Source: Eutreptiella sp. 'Long Island Sound 2002' (lineage: Eukaryota > Euglenozoa > Euglenophyceae > Eutreptiales > Eutreptiaceae). From it: DNA of 64,000 nt. This document shows positions 11,241 to 19,452 of the stretch, in pieces. The stretch is from the NCBI GenBank assembly GCA_964036045.1, contig OZ038381.1:1240001-1304000 (forward strand), given 5' to 3'. The number at the start of each line of letters is the position of its first letter. The first letter of the stretch is position 1. The notes below the pieces were generated by a model that ran no database searches, was not told where the DNA came from, and was given only the letters and a program-made list of their open reading frames with translations. The position numbers were made by a program, and so were the translations under genes.

Positions 11241-11927
11241 CTAGTGTGCGTGCCCGCAGACCTTGCAGGGAGTCTTGGGCGGGCGTGAACAGTTGATCAG
11301 ATCGCCAGAATTGCGGGACCGAAGTGGGGCTCCCCTTTGATCCAAATGAACGCTGGCGCCCCGGGCGCCTCCTGCGTGGCCTCGAAAGTGCGCTGATAAT
11401 TGACTGTGGCGGTGCGCGCTTTTCCCTGCCGCCTTTGGCTTCGTGAACCTCATGCAGCGCGCAGCGCGTCCAAACGCCGAAGCGGGCACCTCGGGCTCGC
11501 CCCACCGGTCATCTGCGGGCCCCCAGGGTCCTACTGACGGGCAGCGCGGCGATGGCGGCGCGGAGGCTGCACATGCGGGTGCACCGGAACACGACGTGCC
11601 GGATAAGTATGCCATGGCGAACAGGAAGGCATCGCGGTAGAAGGTGAAGAATGAGGATACCATGGGAACTCCGAGCTGCTTGTTGAACAGCACCGCGCAT
11701 CGGGTCGTGTTGAGTTGGTCCAACTGGGTCCAGAATGTGTATCCGCAATCGAGAATCGCTTGACGGCTTTCCACGGGGATTTCGTCGGCCAGATGCGCGC
11801 AGGAAAGGAACGTTGACCAGGCGCTGTCCATGATCTTGGGGTCTTCCGCCATGAGCTTCTCCCACCCCCAATCTGCTGCCTCGGCGCCCCGCTTCTTGCG
11901 GCTGGGCCCTCGTGCGTGGGCCTGCAA
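11241..11927 (-). CDS. Unidentified ORF upstream of the YR remnant (gag-like?)
   Basis: A 228-residue frame upstream of, and on the same strand as, the YR remnant. The first 115 residues look like a real helical protein (for example KIMDSAWSTFLSCAHLADE and LNTTRCAVLFNKQLGVP). The rest is Pro/Ala/Arg-rich and ends in CKVCGHAH, half of a possible zinc knuckle. I do not recognise a family. By position it could be ORF1 (gag-like) of the same element. A G14-16 run at about 11104-11119 and a C-rich run near 11163-11186 follow downstream, where the frame may be disrupted. Confidence 0.35.
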   Translation of the reverse strand: MQAHARGPSRKKRGAEAADWGWEKLMAEDPKIMDSAWSTFLSCAHLADEIPVESRQAILDCGYTFWTQLDQLNTTRCAVLFNKQLGVPMVSSFFTFYRDAFLFAMAYLSGTSCSGAPACAASAPPSPRCPSVGPWGPADDRWGEPEVPASAFGRAARCMRFTKPKAAGKSAHRHSQLSAHFRGHAGGARGASVHLDQRGAPLRSRNSGDLINCSRPPKTPCKVCGHAH

Positions 11928-12156
11928 TGCCAGCCCAGAGGACCCCGTCTGCTGATTGGCGGCGCCAGGCAGCGGCGACTTGTCACTGCGACCGCCGTCC
12001 TACACTGGCGTACTGTACACAGGGCTCACAAAAGAAGATAACCGGATGTCTAGATGGGAGATATATACAGCAGAGAAAACATCTTACAGCCCCTCTATCA
12101 CATATCCCTCCCTCAGTGCGGAACTTTCGTTCCTGCGGAACTGCATCTGCATACTG

Positions 12157-12444
12157 TCACATCCAGGGGATCAATGGTCGGTTCCGATAGACTGAATGTC
12201 CCCGCCATAGACAACTCCAGCCATTAGTCCAGCAGTACTGCGAAGTCCAATCAATGCACGCCACCCCTTCTTGGTTGGGGTGCTCCACTATGTAAAGTAC
12301 AGTGAGGCGTTTCTTGCGGTTAGCTCTGCGGGTCACTTGAGTGTTTATCCTTTCTGCCGACTCTAGAGAACAACCAAGATCAATAAAAGCAGTCGTCCAT
12401 AAGGTCACATCCACCGTCTGTGGGCTGCTACTCATGGCACTCAT
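12157..12444 (-). CDS. Hypothetical small ORF
   Basis: A 95-residue frame with protein-like composition (FIDLGCSLESAERINTQV, then LYIVEHPNQEGVACIDW) and several Trp and Cys residues. I do not recognise it. It could be a small gene, one exon of a longer one, or chance. No ribosomal-scan or splice evidence settles it. Confidence 0.22.
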   Translation of the reverse strand: MSAMSSSPQTVDVTLWTTAFIDLGCSLESAERINTQVTRRANRKKRLTVLYIVEHPNQEGVACIDWTSQYCWTNGWSCLWRGHSVYRNRPLIPWM

Positions 12445-12529
12445 GCAGTCTTACCCGTGACAGTGACAGGTTGAAATTTCAGCATATATAACAAACCTGG
12501 GCACTAGACCTTGTGATAGCCGGTTTGAG

Positions 12530-12815
12530 GTGTGAGGGGGCTATAGGCCCAGCCTCTATGATGCATTTTTTTTTTGTCCAGGCTCAACAAGTTCGATGAG
12601 TACAAAGTGAGCTCTCAGGCAACAGCCTGGATCAAGAAGTAGGGCATACAGTACAAATGAGGGTTCTATGATGCATTATTTTGGACTGTGGTGACCTATC
12701 AGCCGCTTGCCACTCTGGAGTCGCCGGTTCGAACCCCCTAGCAAGAGGAATATGAGGAGGAGATGCGTCCCCCGGCAGTGTTGGTGGCGGGGCGCGCTGC
12801 TATAGGTGTGCTAGT
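12530..12815 (+). repeat. tRNA-derived SINE-like repeat, copy 1
   Basis: A perfect B-box core GGTTCGAACCC lies at about 12726, preceded by a weak A box (TGTGGTGACC). The sequence after it (GAATATGAGGAGGAGATGCG) and the flanking 'GGCCCAGCCTCT' are shared with 25065-25290. The shared body outside the tRNA-like head argues for a SINE family rather than a tRNA gene. Confidence 0.55.
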
Positions 12816-12990
12816 GCTCAGCGTTTGGACGCTTGGTGTTACTCGTGCAAACTTTTTAGTGCAACATATGAGAAGATAAAATATGAGGACGAGACACGCC
12901 ACCCATCCACCGGCGGTACCGAGGCGGGATGCTAAAGGGGGCGGTGGATGGGGCGTTGCCGAAGGCCCCTGGACGGGTAGGGGAACCAAG

Positions 12991-13095
12991 TTTTGGCATG
13001 TGCACGCCCTGCCCTGCACCGCCCTGCACTGCCCTGCACCCCTCTGCACCGCGCAATGGACATGGACAGCTACTGTATTTGCAGGCCCCCTGGGG
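12991..13095 (-). repeat. Split direct repeat B2
   Basis: Matches 13306-13408 almost base for base, including the internal run of CCCTGCAC units. It marks the 3' end of the element. Confidence 0.85.
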
Positions 13096-13161
13096 GCACG
13101 ATGATGGCCTTTGGCCGCGCTTATAGCGCCACATAGTGCGTAGTACAACTCCTCCCGGGCG

Positions 13162-13305
13162 AGTAGTCCCCCCGAAAGCACAGTCAGAAGAAAAGCATCA
13201 ACTGGGAAGCACAGGGGGGGGGGGGGGGGCGGTCAGCCTCAGTCTCTGCCACTGCCACTGTACCCCCCCCCCTCCCAAAACCTCAGTTTTTATGGAAAAC
13301 TTCGG
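13162..13305 (-). repeat. Split direct repeat A2
   Basis: Matches 17923-18064 with one substitution and a 2-base difference in a G run (16 versus 14). It is directly adjacent to B1 with no intervening base. Confidence 0.88.
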
Positions 13306-13408
13306 TTTTGGCATGTGCACGCCCTGCCCTGCACCGCCCTGCACTGCCCTGCACCCCTCTGCACCGCGCAATGGACATGGACAGCTACTGTATTTGCAGG
13401 CCCCTGGG
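13306..13408 (-). repeat. Split direct repeat B1
   Basis: Near-identical to 12991-13095. It begins exactly where A2 ends. Confidence 0.85.
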
Positions 13409-13425
13409 ATAAAAAATTTTGACTG

Positions 13426-15301
13426 TCATCCTCCCAACCAGACAGGAAGGGGGACCGTGCACGGTCGTACCGCCTTGTCGCGGTCTGCAATAGCCCCCCA
13501 CGCTGCCCATTGCGGCGAGCTCACCCACAGGCGCTCTTTTGCCGCCGCCTCGATCACTGCTGCTCTGCCCCCCCTCCCGTCCCATGCTCGGCTGATGGAG
13601 TCCGCTGGATTTAGTGCGGACTGTACCCAGCAGAGGGTCAGCTGCAGCCCCGTCCAGCGGAGGCGGTGGGCTATCCTCCGCAGTATGCGCTGCTGCTGGA
13701 CCTTGCCTGCCCCCGCCCTCCCCCAAAGGAGCTGGGCCAGCGCCCCCATGTTGTCCCCCACGAGCACCAGGCGCCGCGCTTGCGCATCGTCCAGCGCCAC
13801 CAGCGTCCCCCACAGCTCAGCCGCCTGCTGCGTGGTCACCCACGCGGGGCACAGCGACAGATCCGCCCCCCCCGGTCCCCAGGAGCCGACGCAGTAGGAG
13901 GGGTCATTCCCCGTGGTAAGGGCACACCTGGCCGCGTCCACAAACACGCGCACTGCTGGCCCCCCTGCAGTAGTGTCCGGCTCCCAGCCCCGGTAGCACT
14001 GGGCTATGGCTTCGCAGAGACCGCGCACCACTGCCGCCGGTGTGCGCCAGGCCCAGCGCGGGCCCCAGCGCAGCCATGACCGGGCACCCGCCAGAAAGCA
14101 CCCCCCCAGGTTCCCTGGGCGACCCAACCACCCTATCTTCCCTAGTAGCCGCCTCAGGGCGACATAGGTGTATGGCCTGAGGGCCAGCTTCACCCATGCC
14201 GCCACCACCGCCGCCACCGCCGATGCCGCCGGCGCCACCCTGCACCCTGCAAGGTCCACATCCTTGCCCATCCACCGCAAGGAGCGCTGCGGCGTGAAGA
14301 CGGACTTCTCACTGATGAGGAAGCCCGCCTATCGTAGGAGGCGTGCCGCACTGTCGGTGACACCGGCCACCTCCCCCGGTTCATAACCGACGAAAAGGAT
14401 GTCATCCAGGTACTGTACCACCACCACCCCCCCCTTCCCCAGGTCCCGCAGCAGGTCGGAAATAAGGGCCTGGACCAGCCCAGGCGCCTGGTGCCAGCCA
14501 AAAGGCACCCGCAGAAAAACATACGTGTGCCCCTGGGCCGCCACCCGGATGGTGTTTGCCAGGGGGGGGGGGGGAGCTCCACACTCCAATAGCAGTTAGC
14601 GATGTCCAGCTTGGTGCCCCACAGTCCCCCCCCCCTGCCCCACCCAACCTTCCCCCCAGGTCCCTGAGGAGGATGGCCAGGCCCTCCAGCGACGGCAGCT
14701 TGAAGGGGCGGGCCTTGTACTTGCATCCCCGGTTGAACATCTTCATGTTCACAATCAGGGCGCATTTGCGCTCTGATTTCCACTTGACGAAAACCTCCGC
14801 ATTCGCATCCCCCCCCACTACGCTGACTAGGCCCTGGGACGCGAGGGTGGAGAGGAGGGCTGCCACCCGTGGGCAGCGGGAGGGGGGGAGGGGATGGACA
14901 CGCCCCCCCGCCCTGCCAAACTCGGGGTCAGCCCAGTCCTTCTAGACGTGCGGCGGGACTTGTACGCGCCCCGCGTCCCCCAGCCCACGCGCCGCGAGCT
15001 CCACAGTGACGCGCGACTGGTAGTTCAGGCGGGTCGAGGAGCCCCCATCGAGCGGGATCTCGCCCCCCGCCAGGAGGTGTAGTGCCTCCTCCGCCAGCGC
15101 CAGGTCCGCGGCCGCTGCCCTCTCCTTCCACGCCGGGCGATCCACAGCCCACTTGATGGACTCCGCCCACCACGCCTGCAAGAGGGGCAGGACATTGTCA
15201 GCAGGGGCCTTCAGGCTGCGCCCCATGTGGCGCGCCGCCGCCTCCAGGTGGTCGTTCCAGTCGAGGCCGCACCTGGCGCACCGGGCAACTGCCAGCTGCA
15301 T
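13426..15301 (-). pseudogene. Reverse transcriptase - RNase H of the YR retrotransposon (interrupted)
   Basis: Starting at Met 15301, 47 bases past the YR stop, a C-x2-C...H segment (CARCGLDWNDHLEAAARH) is followed by RT. RT pieces: KWKSERKCALIVNMKMFN (fingers), KLDIANCYWSVEL (motif A Asp), VPFGWHQAPG, and YLDD (motif C) near 14.4 kb, then ISEKSVFTPQ. RNase H follows with Asp in VFVDAA, Glu in AAELWG, Asp in GDNMG and Asp in NPADSISR. The reading frame changes by one base at a G/C run near 14627-14638 and again at 14562-14575. In-frame TAG codons occur at 14944-14942 and 14331-14329. Apart from these the domain is well conserved. Either the copy is lightly decayed or the homopolymer lengths are wrong; slippage or readthrough is possible but unproven. 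Confidence 0.75.
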
Positions 15302-15347
15302 CCCCAGCCGCTCCGCTGCGCCGTCTCGCCGGCGCCCCGCCGGGTGC

Positions 15348-17288
15348 CTAGGTGCCTCTGGTGCTCGCCCTTGCTGGCGTGACCCGGGGCACAGCCGCGG
15401 AACGGGGGGCTGTGGTTCGGCGGTCGGCCGCCCCATCTGCGGCCTGCTTGGCCCGGGGCTTTGGGGCGGGCTCAGCCCGCGGTGCCCGCGCTGCGGGTGC
15501 CGACCGTCCGCGGGCCACGGTTCGGTGCACGTAGGCCTTGCGCTGGCCTTCGCGGGGGTGTCTGGCGGCCCTGCGTGCCACCGTGCCGGGCGACTCGTCA
15601 CTGGAGGAGCCCAGTAAGATGGTCTCCTGCATGTTGGAATCGCCACGCAGGCCGGTCCCTTGGCCGCCATGGTTCCCAGCGCGGACATCGGGTGGGGCAG
15701 GGGCGGCGCCCGCCCCGTCGGGGCCGCGGGGCCCAAGCGTGCCGAGCGCCCAGAGCTGGTACGCGTGGACCGGCCGGATCTCGACCCCAAATCCCGGCGT
15801 TGGCCAGGGCACATTGTCGGGCAGGAAGAACTCCCATCCAGGGGGCGCGCTGGCATACCTGTGCGCCTCCGCTTCGTTGTCCCATCGGCCAGCCACCGCG
15901 ATGCTGGCGACGGCAGCCCCGAACGCCCGCATGGCCGCAGCTCCTCCGCGTCTCCACGCGTGCCACCCCATGGATTCCCACCCCGTGGCAGCCAGCAAGC
16001 CATGGATCGCCGCTTGGAGGTCGAACGCGGCAGCCATAAGCGGCACTGACGCAGGCCTGCTGGACACCCACGGGTGGGCTGCCATTGCCGCGCGCCATGC
16101 TTCGGGCCACGCTCCCAGCCGTACCGTGACCCAGTCGTCGTCCTTCTTGTCATCGAAGAACCCCAGCACGCACCGCTTTCGCAAGTCCACGAGCCGTACG
16201 CTGGCTGCTTCACCCACCCTGAGGAGAGTGGCGAAGGAGATGACGGCAAGGCCCAGGCAGAACCAGTCGAGGGTGGTCCTGATGCTCCGGGCCATGAGCC
16301 GGAGGGTGACCAGCTCGGCCCATACTTGGGTGGGTCGTGGCGCGGCAGTGGTGGTGGCGGCACCTCGTGCCATGAGCCAGTGCACGGGCCGCACCGTGGG
16401 TCGTATGCATCCCAGCTTCTCCGCCAGGCGAAGGGCTGATATGACGCCTCGTAGCGTCCCAGGCTGCTGGCCCATGGCGGCGCGTCGGACGAGGTACTGG
16501 GACAGTGCCCCGGCCGCGTCCAGCTCGGGCCAGTGCGCCGCGAATCGGCCCACATCCCTGAGGATTGCTGTCCACCGCTCCACGGTCCCAGGGGACCACC
16601 GCCGGATGGCCAGCGCGAGGGGCTCCTCCATGTAGTTGCCCCACCATAGGCTGTCCACTGCCGACCCCGCGTATCGGAGGTCGAGTGCCCCGCCCCCTTC
16701 GTCATGGGCGCCCCCCTCGCCGGCGGGCCCATCCCTGGCGCTGGCGTCAGGTTCTTCAGCAGCTGGCCGGCGCTGGGGCCGGCCCGGCCGGAAAGGGCGG
16801 GGGGGCCTGGGCAGGCGGCGCCGGGCACGGCCCGCCCACGGCCCAGTGGTTGCGGCCACACCGAAAACATGGGTACGGGGGGGGTCCAGTCGCGTCATAG
16901 GTGCGGCCCGTGCTGTGCGCTGTGTACAGGCTCTGGCTACCCACGGTACTGAACCCCCCCCGGTACGAGCCCGCGACGGAACCGGCGACTGAGGGGGCCC
17001 GCCCCTGGGTACCACTGGCACAGTCCCTGGCCCAGTGTCCGTGCAAGCCACAGCGGAAGCATGCCCCAGGGGGGGCAGGGGCCGGGGCCTGCGCCTGAGC
17101 CGGCGCCTGAGTCTGGGTCTGCGCCTGGGTCTGCGCCTGGGTCTGACTCGGCGTAGGCTGCTGGGCCTGGGCGTACCACCCCTGTGGCGCTGGCCGCGCC
17201 GCCGCCCCAGCAGGGTGGGTGGGCGTAGGCTGGCAGTCCCTGTAGACCACCTTCCACACCGTTTCCGCAACCGCATTGCCCCTCCCAA
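15348..17288 (-). CDS. Tyrosine recombinase of the YR retrotransposon
   Basis: The frame is open from 17288, but its first about 190 codons overlap gag in another frame and are Arg/Pro-rich. Recognisable YR sequence starts about residue 200 (near 16690). Catalytic residues, numbered from 17288: Arg357 in LLRVGEAASVRL, His443-x-x-Arg446 in WHAWRR, Trp469 in AGRW, Tyr478 in HRYAS. These give the R, H-x-x-R, H/W, Y set of tyrosine recombinases in the right order and spacing. The N-terminal core-binding helices (WSPGTVERWTAILRDVGRF) are present. A basic Ala/Arg-rich tail of about 100 residues follows. The protein would integrate the circular cDNA. It is out of frame with gag, so expression probably uses frameshifting or internal initiation; which one cannot be seen. 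Confidence 0.8.
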   Translation of the reverse strand: MGGAMRLRKRCGRWSTGTASLRPPTLLGRRRGQRHRGGTPRPSSLRRVRPRRRPRRRPRLRRRLRRRPRPLPPLGHASAVACTDTGPGTVPVVPRGGPPQSPVPSRARTGGGSVPWVARACTQRTARAAPMTRLDPPRTHVFGVAATTGPWAGRARRRLPRPPRPFRPGRPQRRPAAEEPDASARDGPAGEGGAHDEGGGALDLRYAGSAVDSLWWGNYMEEPLALAIRRWSPGTVERWTAILRDVGRFAAHWPELDAAGALSQYLVRRAAMGQQPGTLRGVISALRLAEKLGCIRPTVRPVHWLMARGAATTTAAPRPTQVWAELVTLRLMARSIRTTLDWFCLGLAVISFATLLRVGEAASVRLVDLRKRCVLGFFDDKKDDDWVTVRLGAWPEAWRAAMAAHPWVSSRPASVPLMAAAFDLQAAIHGLLAATGWESMGWHAWRRGGAAAMRAFGAAVASIAVAGRWDNEAEAHRYASAPPGWEFFLPDNVPWPTPGFGVEIRPVHAYQLWALGTLGPRGPDGAGAAPAPPDVRAGNHGGQGTGLRGDSNMQETILLGSSSDESPGTVARRAARHPREGQRKAYVHRTVARGRSAPAARAPRAEPAPKPRAKQAADGAADRRTTAPRSAAVPRVTPARASTRGT

Positions 17289-17919
17289 CGGGGTCTTCCG
17301 CTTTGAGCCAGGTGCTCAAGGCCTGGACGAGCTCCTGCTGCCAGAGCCAGGGAAGTTGCCCCGCGGTTATCTTGGCTAGTTCTCCCTCGGATAGGGGTGG
17401 TACCTTTGGTAGCTGGAGCTCCCGGATGCGAGCCTCCAGCCGTCGTATCTCCGCCTGCTCCGGGGACTCCTGCGGCTCCCGCGGCTGGTCTTTCGGCGTC
17501 TCCTCTGCCTGCTCCCGGGCAGGCGGGCTGGGCTGCGGCACCGCCTTCCAAGCAGCCGCCTCGACGTCGAGCCGCAGGTCCGTGGATCGCTCAAAGAGGG
17601 CCATGTATATGAGGGCCGTCGGGGCGTCCAGCCCGCCGCCGGCCCACTCCACCGCTCGATCAACGCCCGCCACGGATAGGCCATCCTCCATCAGCCGCTC
17701 CTGGTACCGGGCAGCCATGATGCCGGCATCCGCGCTGTCCAGGAACCCGTACGCGGTAGCCGCAGCGTGATCTCGCCACCGCTCCCAGCGTGCGTACTCG
17801 GGGGTCTTGACGGGGTCCAGGTCCATGTCGTCCCGGTTGAAAGCCAGCCTGGCCCGCTTTGCCCCCCGGCTCTCCCCACCAGCCGCGTCCGATGACCCAT
17901 TCGACGTATCCCCCGGCAT
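16756..17919 (-). CDS. Gag-like protein of the YR retrotransposon
   Basis: A 387-residue frame whose ATG (context ACCATGCC) lies four bases inside the A1 repeat edge. The N-terminal 230 residues are helical and charged with no catalytic motif. A Gln/Ala/Pro repeat region (TQAQTQAQTQTQAPAQAQ) follows. A canonical CCHC zinc knuckle CFRCGLHGHWARDC sits at 287-300, and a variant one (CFRCGRNHWAVGGPC) at 351-365. This is the expected layout of a nucleic-acid-binding Gag. The 3' end overlaps the YR frame. Confidence 0.8.
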   Translation of the reverse strand: MPGDTSNGSSDAAGGESRGAKRARLAFNRDDMDLDPVKTPEYARWERWRDHAAATAYGFLDSADAGIMAARYQERLMEDGLSVAGVDRAVEWAGGGLDAPTALIYMALFERSTDLRLDVEAAAWKAVPQPSPPAREQAEETPKDQPREPQESPEQAEIRRLEARIRELQLPKVPPLSEGELAKITAGQLPWLWQQELVQALSTWLKAEDPVGRGNAVAETVWKVVYRDCQPTPTHPAGAAARPAPQGWYAQAQQPTPSQTQAQTQAQTQTQAPAQAQAPAPAPPGACFRCGLHGHWARDCASGTQGRAPSVAGSVAGSYRGGFSTVGSQSLYTAHSTGRTYDATGPPPYPCFRCGRNHWAVGGPCPAPPAQAPPPFPAGPAPAPASC

Positions 17920-17922
17920 GGT

Positions 17923-18064
17923 AGTAGTCCCCCCGAAAGCACAGTTAGAAGAAAAGCATCAACTGGGAAGCACAGGGGGGGGGGGGGGCGGTCAGCCTCA
18001 GTCTCTGCCACTGCCACTGTACCCCCCCCCCTCCCAAAACCTCAGTTTTTATGGAAAACTTCGG
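17923..18064 (-). repeat. Split direct repeat A1 (5' end of element)
   Basis: The partner of 13162-13305. It contains a G14 run and a C-rich run and ends at a tRNA-like B box. Confidence 0.85.
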
Positions 18065-18120
18065 GTTCGAACCCCCGACGACGACGATTGCCAGTCCATG
18101 GCGCATACTACTAGACCGTC
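18062..18120 (-). repeat. tRNA-like sequence abutting the YR element
   Basis: Minus strand: A-box-like GGTCTAGTAGTATGCG, then a perfect B-box core GGTTCGAACCC at 18063-18073, which overlaps the last bases of the retrotransposon. The sequence stops pairing as a tRNA at the element junction. It is either a tRNA-derived SINE or a tRNA pseudogene used as insertion site. Confidence 0.5.
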
Positions 18121-18197
18121 CATGTCTCTTATGCAAAAAAGTTGTCAAACTTATAAATGCGGAGCCTAAAGAATGACAGCGGTAACAAGGCCAAAAC

Positions 18198-19110
18198 TCA
18201 GGGTTCAACTGAAATGAGAGGAGCTGCAATCTGACAATGGAGGCGACCAATCGCCCTAAAGCAGCTCCACGCCCATCCGCAGGGCCACATCCTGGAGAAT
18301 ATCTTGCGATCCGCTAAGTTGGGTATGTTTTGGCGGAGAAAAGAGGAGTTCTGTGGAGACTGATTGAAGGTCTGTACACGTGGGGGAGTCTCATCCGCAG
18401 AGACTTGTCGCTCAGGTGTGTGAAATACTGGGCACAGCGGATGTGAAAGTCTGCATTGGTCCGCAAGGTGGTCTGCTTGGTTGTTCCCTATAATATTGAC
18501 ATGCGAAGGGACTTTGACAAACTTGATCGAACCCTGGTGCGTTCGGAGAGTGCCCAAAAGAATTTTCCACAACGGGACATTCGACACCGGGCCTTTGCTC
18601 CCAACCCACCCTTTTAATTGCCACCGTCTTGCCGCTCCTGTGGCACCCAAAAAGACATACTCGCTGTCTGTGGCCATCTTGCCACATGTAAAAATCTGTA
18701 GGGCACGGATGGCCGCTAAAAGTTCTGCCGTGTTGTTGGTTTGGCGCAGGTCACTGGCACTTGTGCAGCAATTTTTTTTTTGTTCCGACACTGGTGAGTT
18801 CAGCCATCAAGACCGACAGTGTGCTTAGGCAGCAGTGGCCTAGAGGTATGTACAGCAAAGTCAGCTTAGCCACTGGGTTGGATGCGGGTGAGGCAGTTCT
18901 CCACAGAGGGAGAGCCCAATGGGGGCGCAGGACTCGTATGTACTGTACACTCCATGCAGGTGGTGGGGCCTGCCACGACCGCTGTGCAGCAATACTGACA
19001 TCAGGGTGTGCATAAATCCCATATCCCGCCACTCTGCCCACTTCCACGGATGAACCATCGGTGAACACCAGCGTGTATCCCTTGGCTTTCAGGGTATCAA
19101 AAGTTCCTTC
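18198..19110 (-). pseudogene. RNase H domain remnant (retroelement), interrupted
   Basis: The 5' part in one frame has VFTDGSSVEVGRVAGYGIY (first catalytic Asp) at about 19065. The rest, in another frame, has NNTAELLAAIRALQ (Glu), MATDSEYVFLG (Asp) and VPSHVNIIGNNQADHLAD (His and final Asp). This is the D-E-D-D set of type-I RNase H. The first Asp is about 110 codons from the Glu instead of the usual 40 or so, so about 200 bp of extra sequence (roughly 18770-18990) interrupts the domain. That extra piece carries a T10 run and a tRNA-like A box, suggesting a SINE insertion; an intron is the alternative. It probably belongs to the LINE remnant upstream on the same strand. Confidence 0.65.
18826..18900 (+). 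repeat. tRNA-like A box inside the RNase H remnant
   Basis: AGTGGCCTAGAGGTATG matches a tRNA A box. A degenerate B box (GGGTTGGATGC) follows about 45 bases later. It lies inside the stretch that splits the RNase H domain. Confidence 0.4.
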
Positions 19111-19452
19111 CAGCTCCAGTGCCCTTTTTTTTGTGTCACAAGAGGAATCCCCAAAATAGTGTTGGTTGAAAATTGGTGTTTTCGGAAATCCAAGGATTTT
19201 TTTTGGGGTTTGTGGTCATTTTTCTCCAACAGTGAAACTGCCTATCCCAGGTGGAGGCCAACACCTTCGGATGTCAAGTTTGCACCCCCAAGACACGGTG
19301 CAACAAGGGTGGAAACCAAAAGCCCAGATTTCTCCCTGCACAGCCCTTAGGGCCAACACGGCAGGCACAAAACAAAGACAGCCCAAACCGACGGAGCCAC
19401 TGCCAACGCCTGTGGTCCCAGTACTGGAAGGTCTTGTGCAACAGCCCCGTCA

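Larger units (their letters stand above)
12991..18064 (-). mobile_element. Tyrosine-recombinase retrotransposon with split direct repeats
   Basis: A complete-looking YR retrotransposon read on the minus strand. Terminal structure: A1 (18064-17923), then internal coding sequence, then B1 (13408-13306) directly abutting A2 (13305-13162), a 66-bp spacer, and B2 (13095-12991). A1/A2 and B1/B2 are near-identical direct repeats. This A1...B1A2-B2 arrangement is the split-direct-repeat signature of PAT, Ngaro and VIPER-type elements, known to replicate through a circular intermediate using a tyrosine recombinase instead of an integrase. Coding order is gag, YR, RT, RNase H. YR before RT is the order reported for VIPER-like elements rather than DIRS1. 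GC content is much higher than in the right half of the window. No target-site duplication is visible, as expected for YR integration. Confidence 0.85.

Noticed and set aside
13536-13919. Long plus-strand frames across 13.1-17.8 kb
   Set aside because: GC-rich sequence keeps all frames open. The minus strand carries the gag, YR, RT and RNase H motifs, so the plus frames are shadows.
14942-16870. 642-residue minus frame as a separate protein
   Set aside because: Most of it overlaps the YR domain in another frame and is low-complexity. Only its last about 118 codons (from 15301) match the start of the RT region, and that part is included there.
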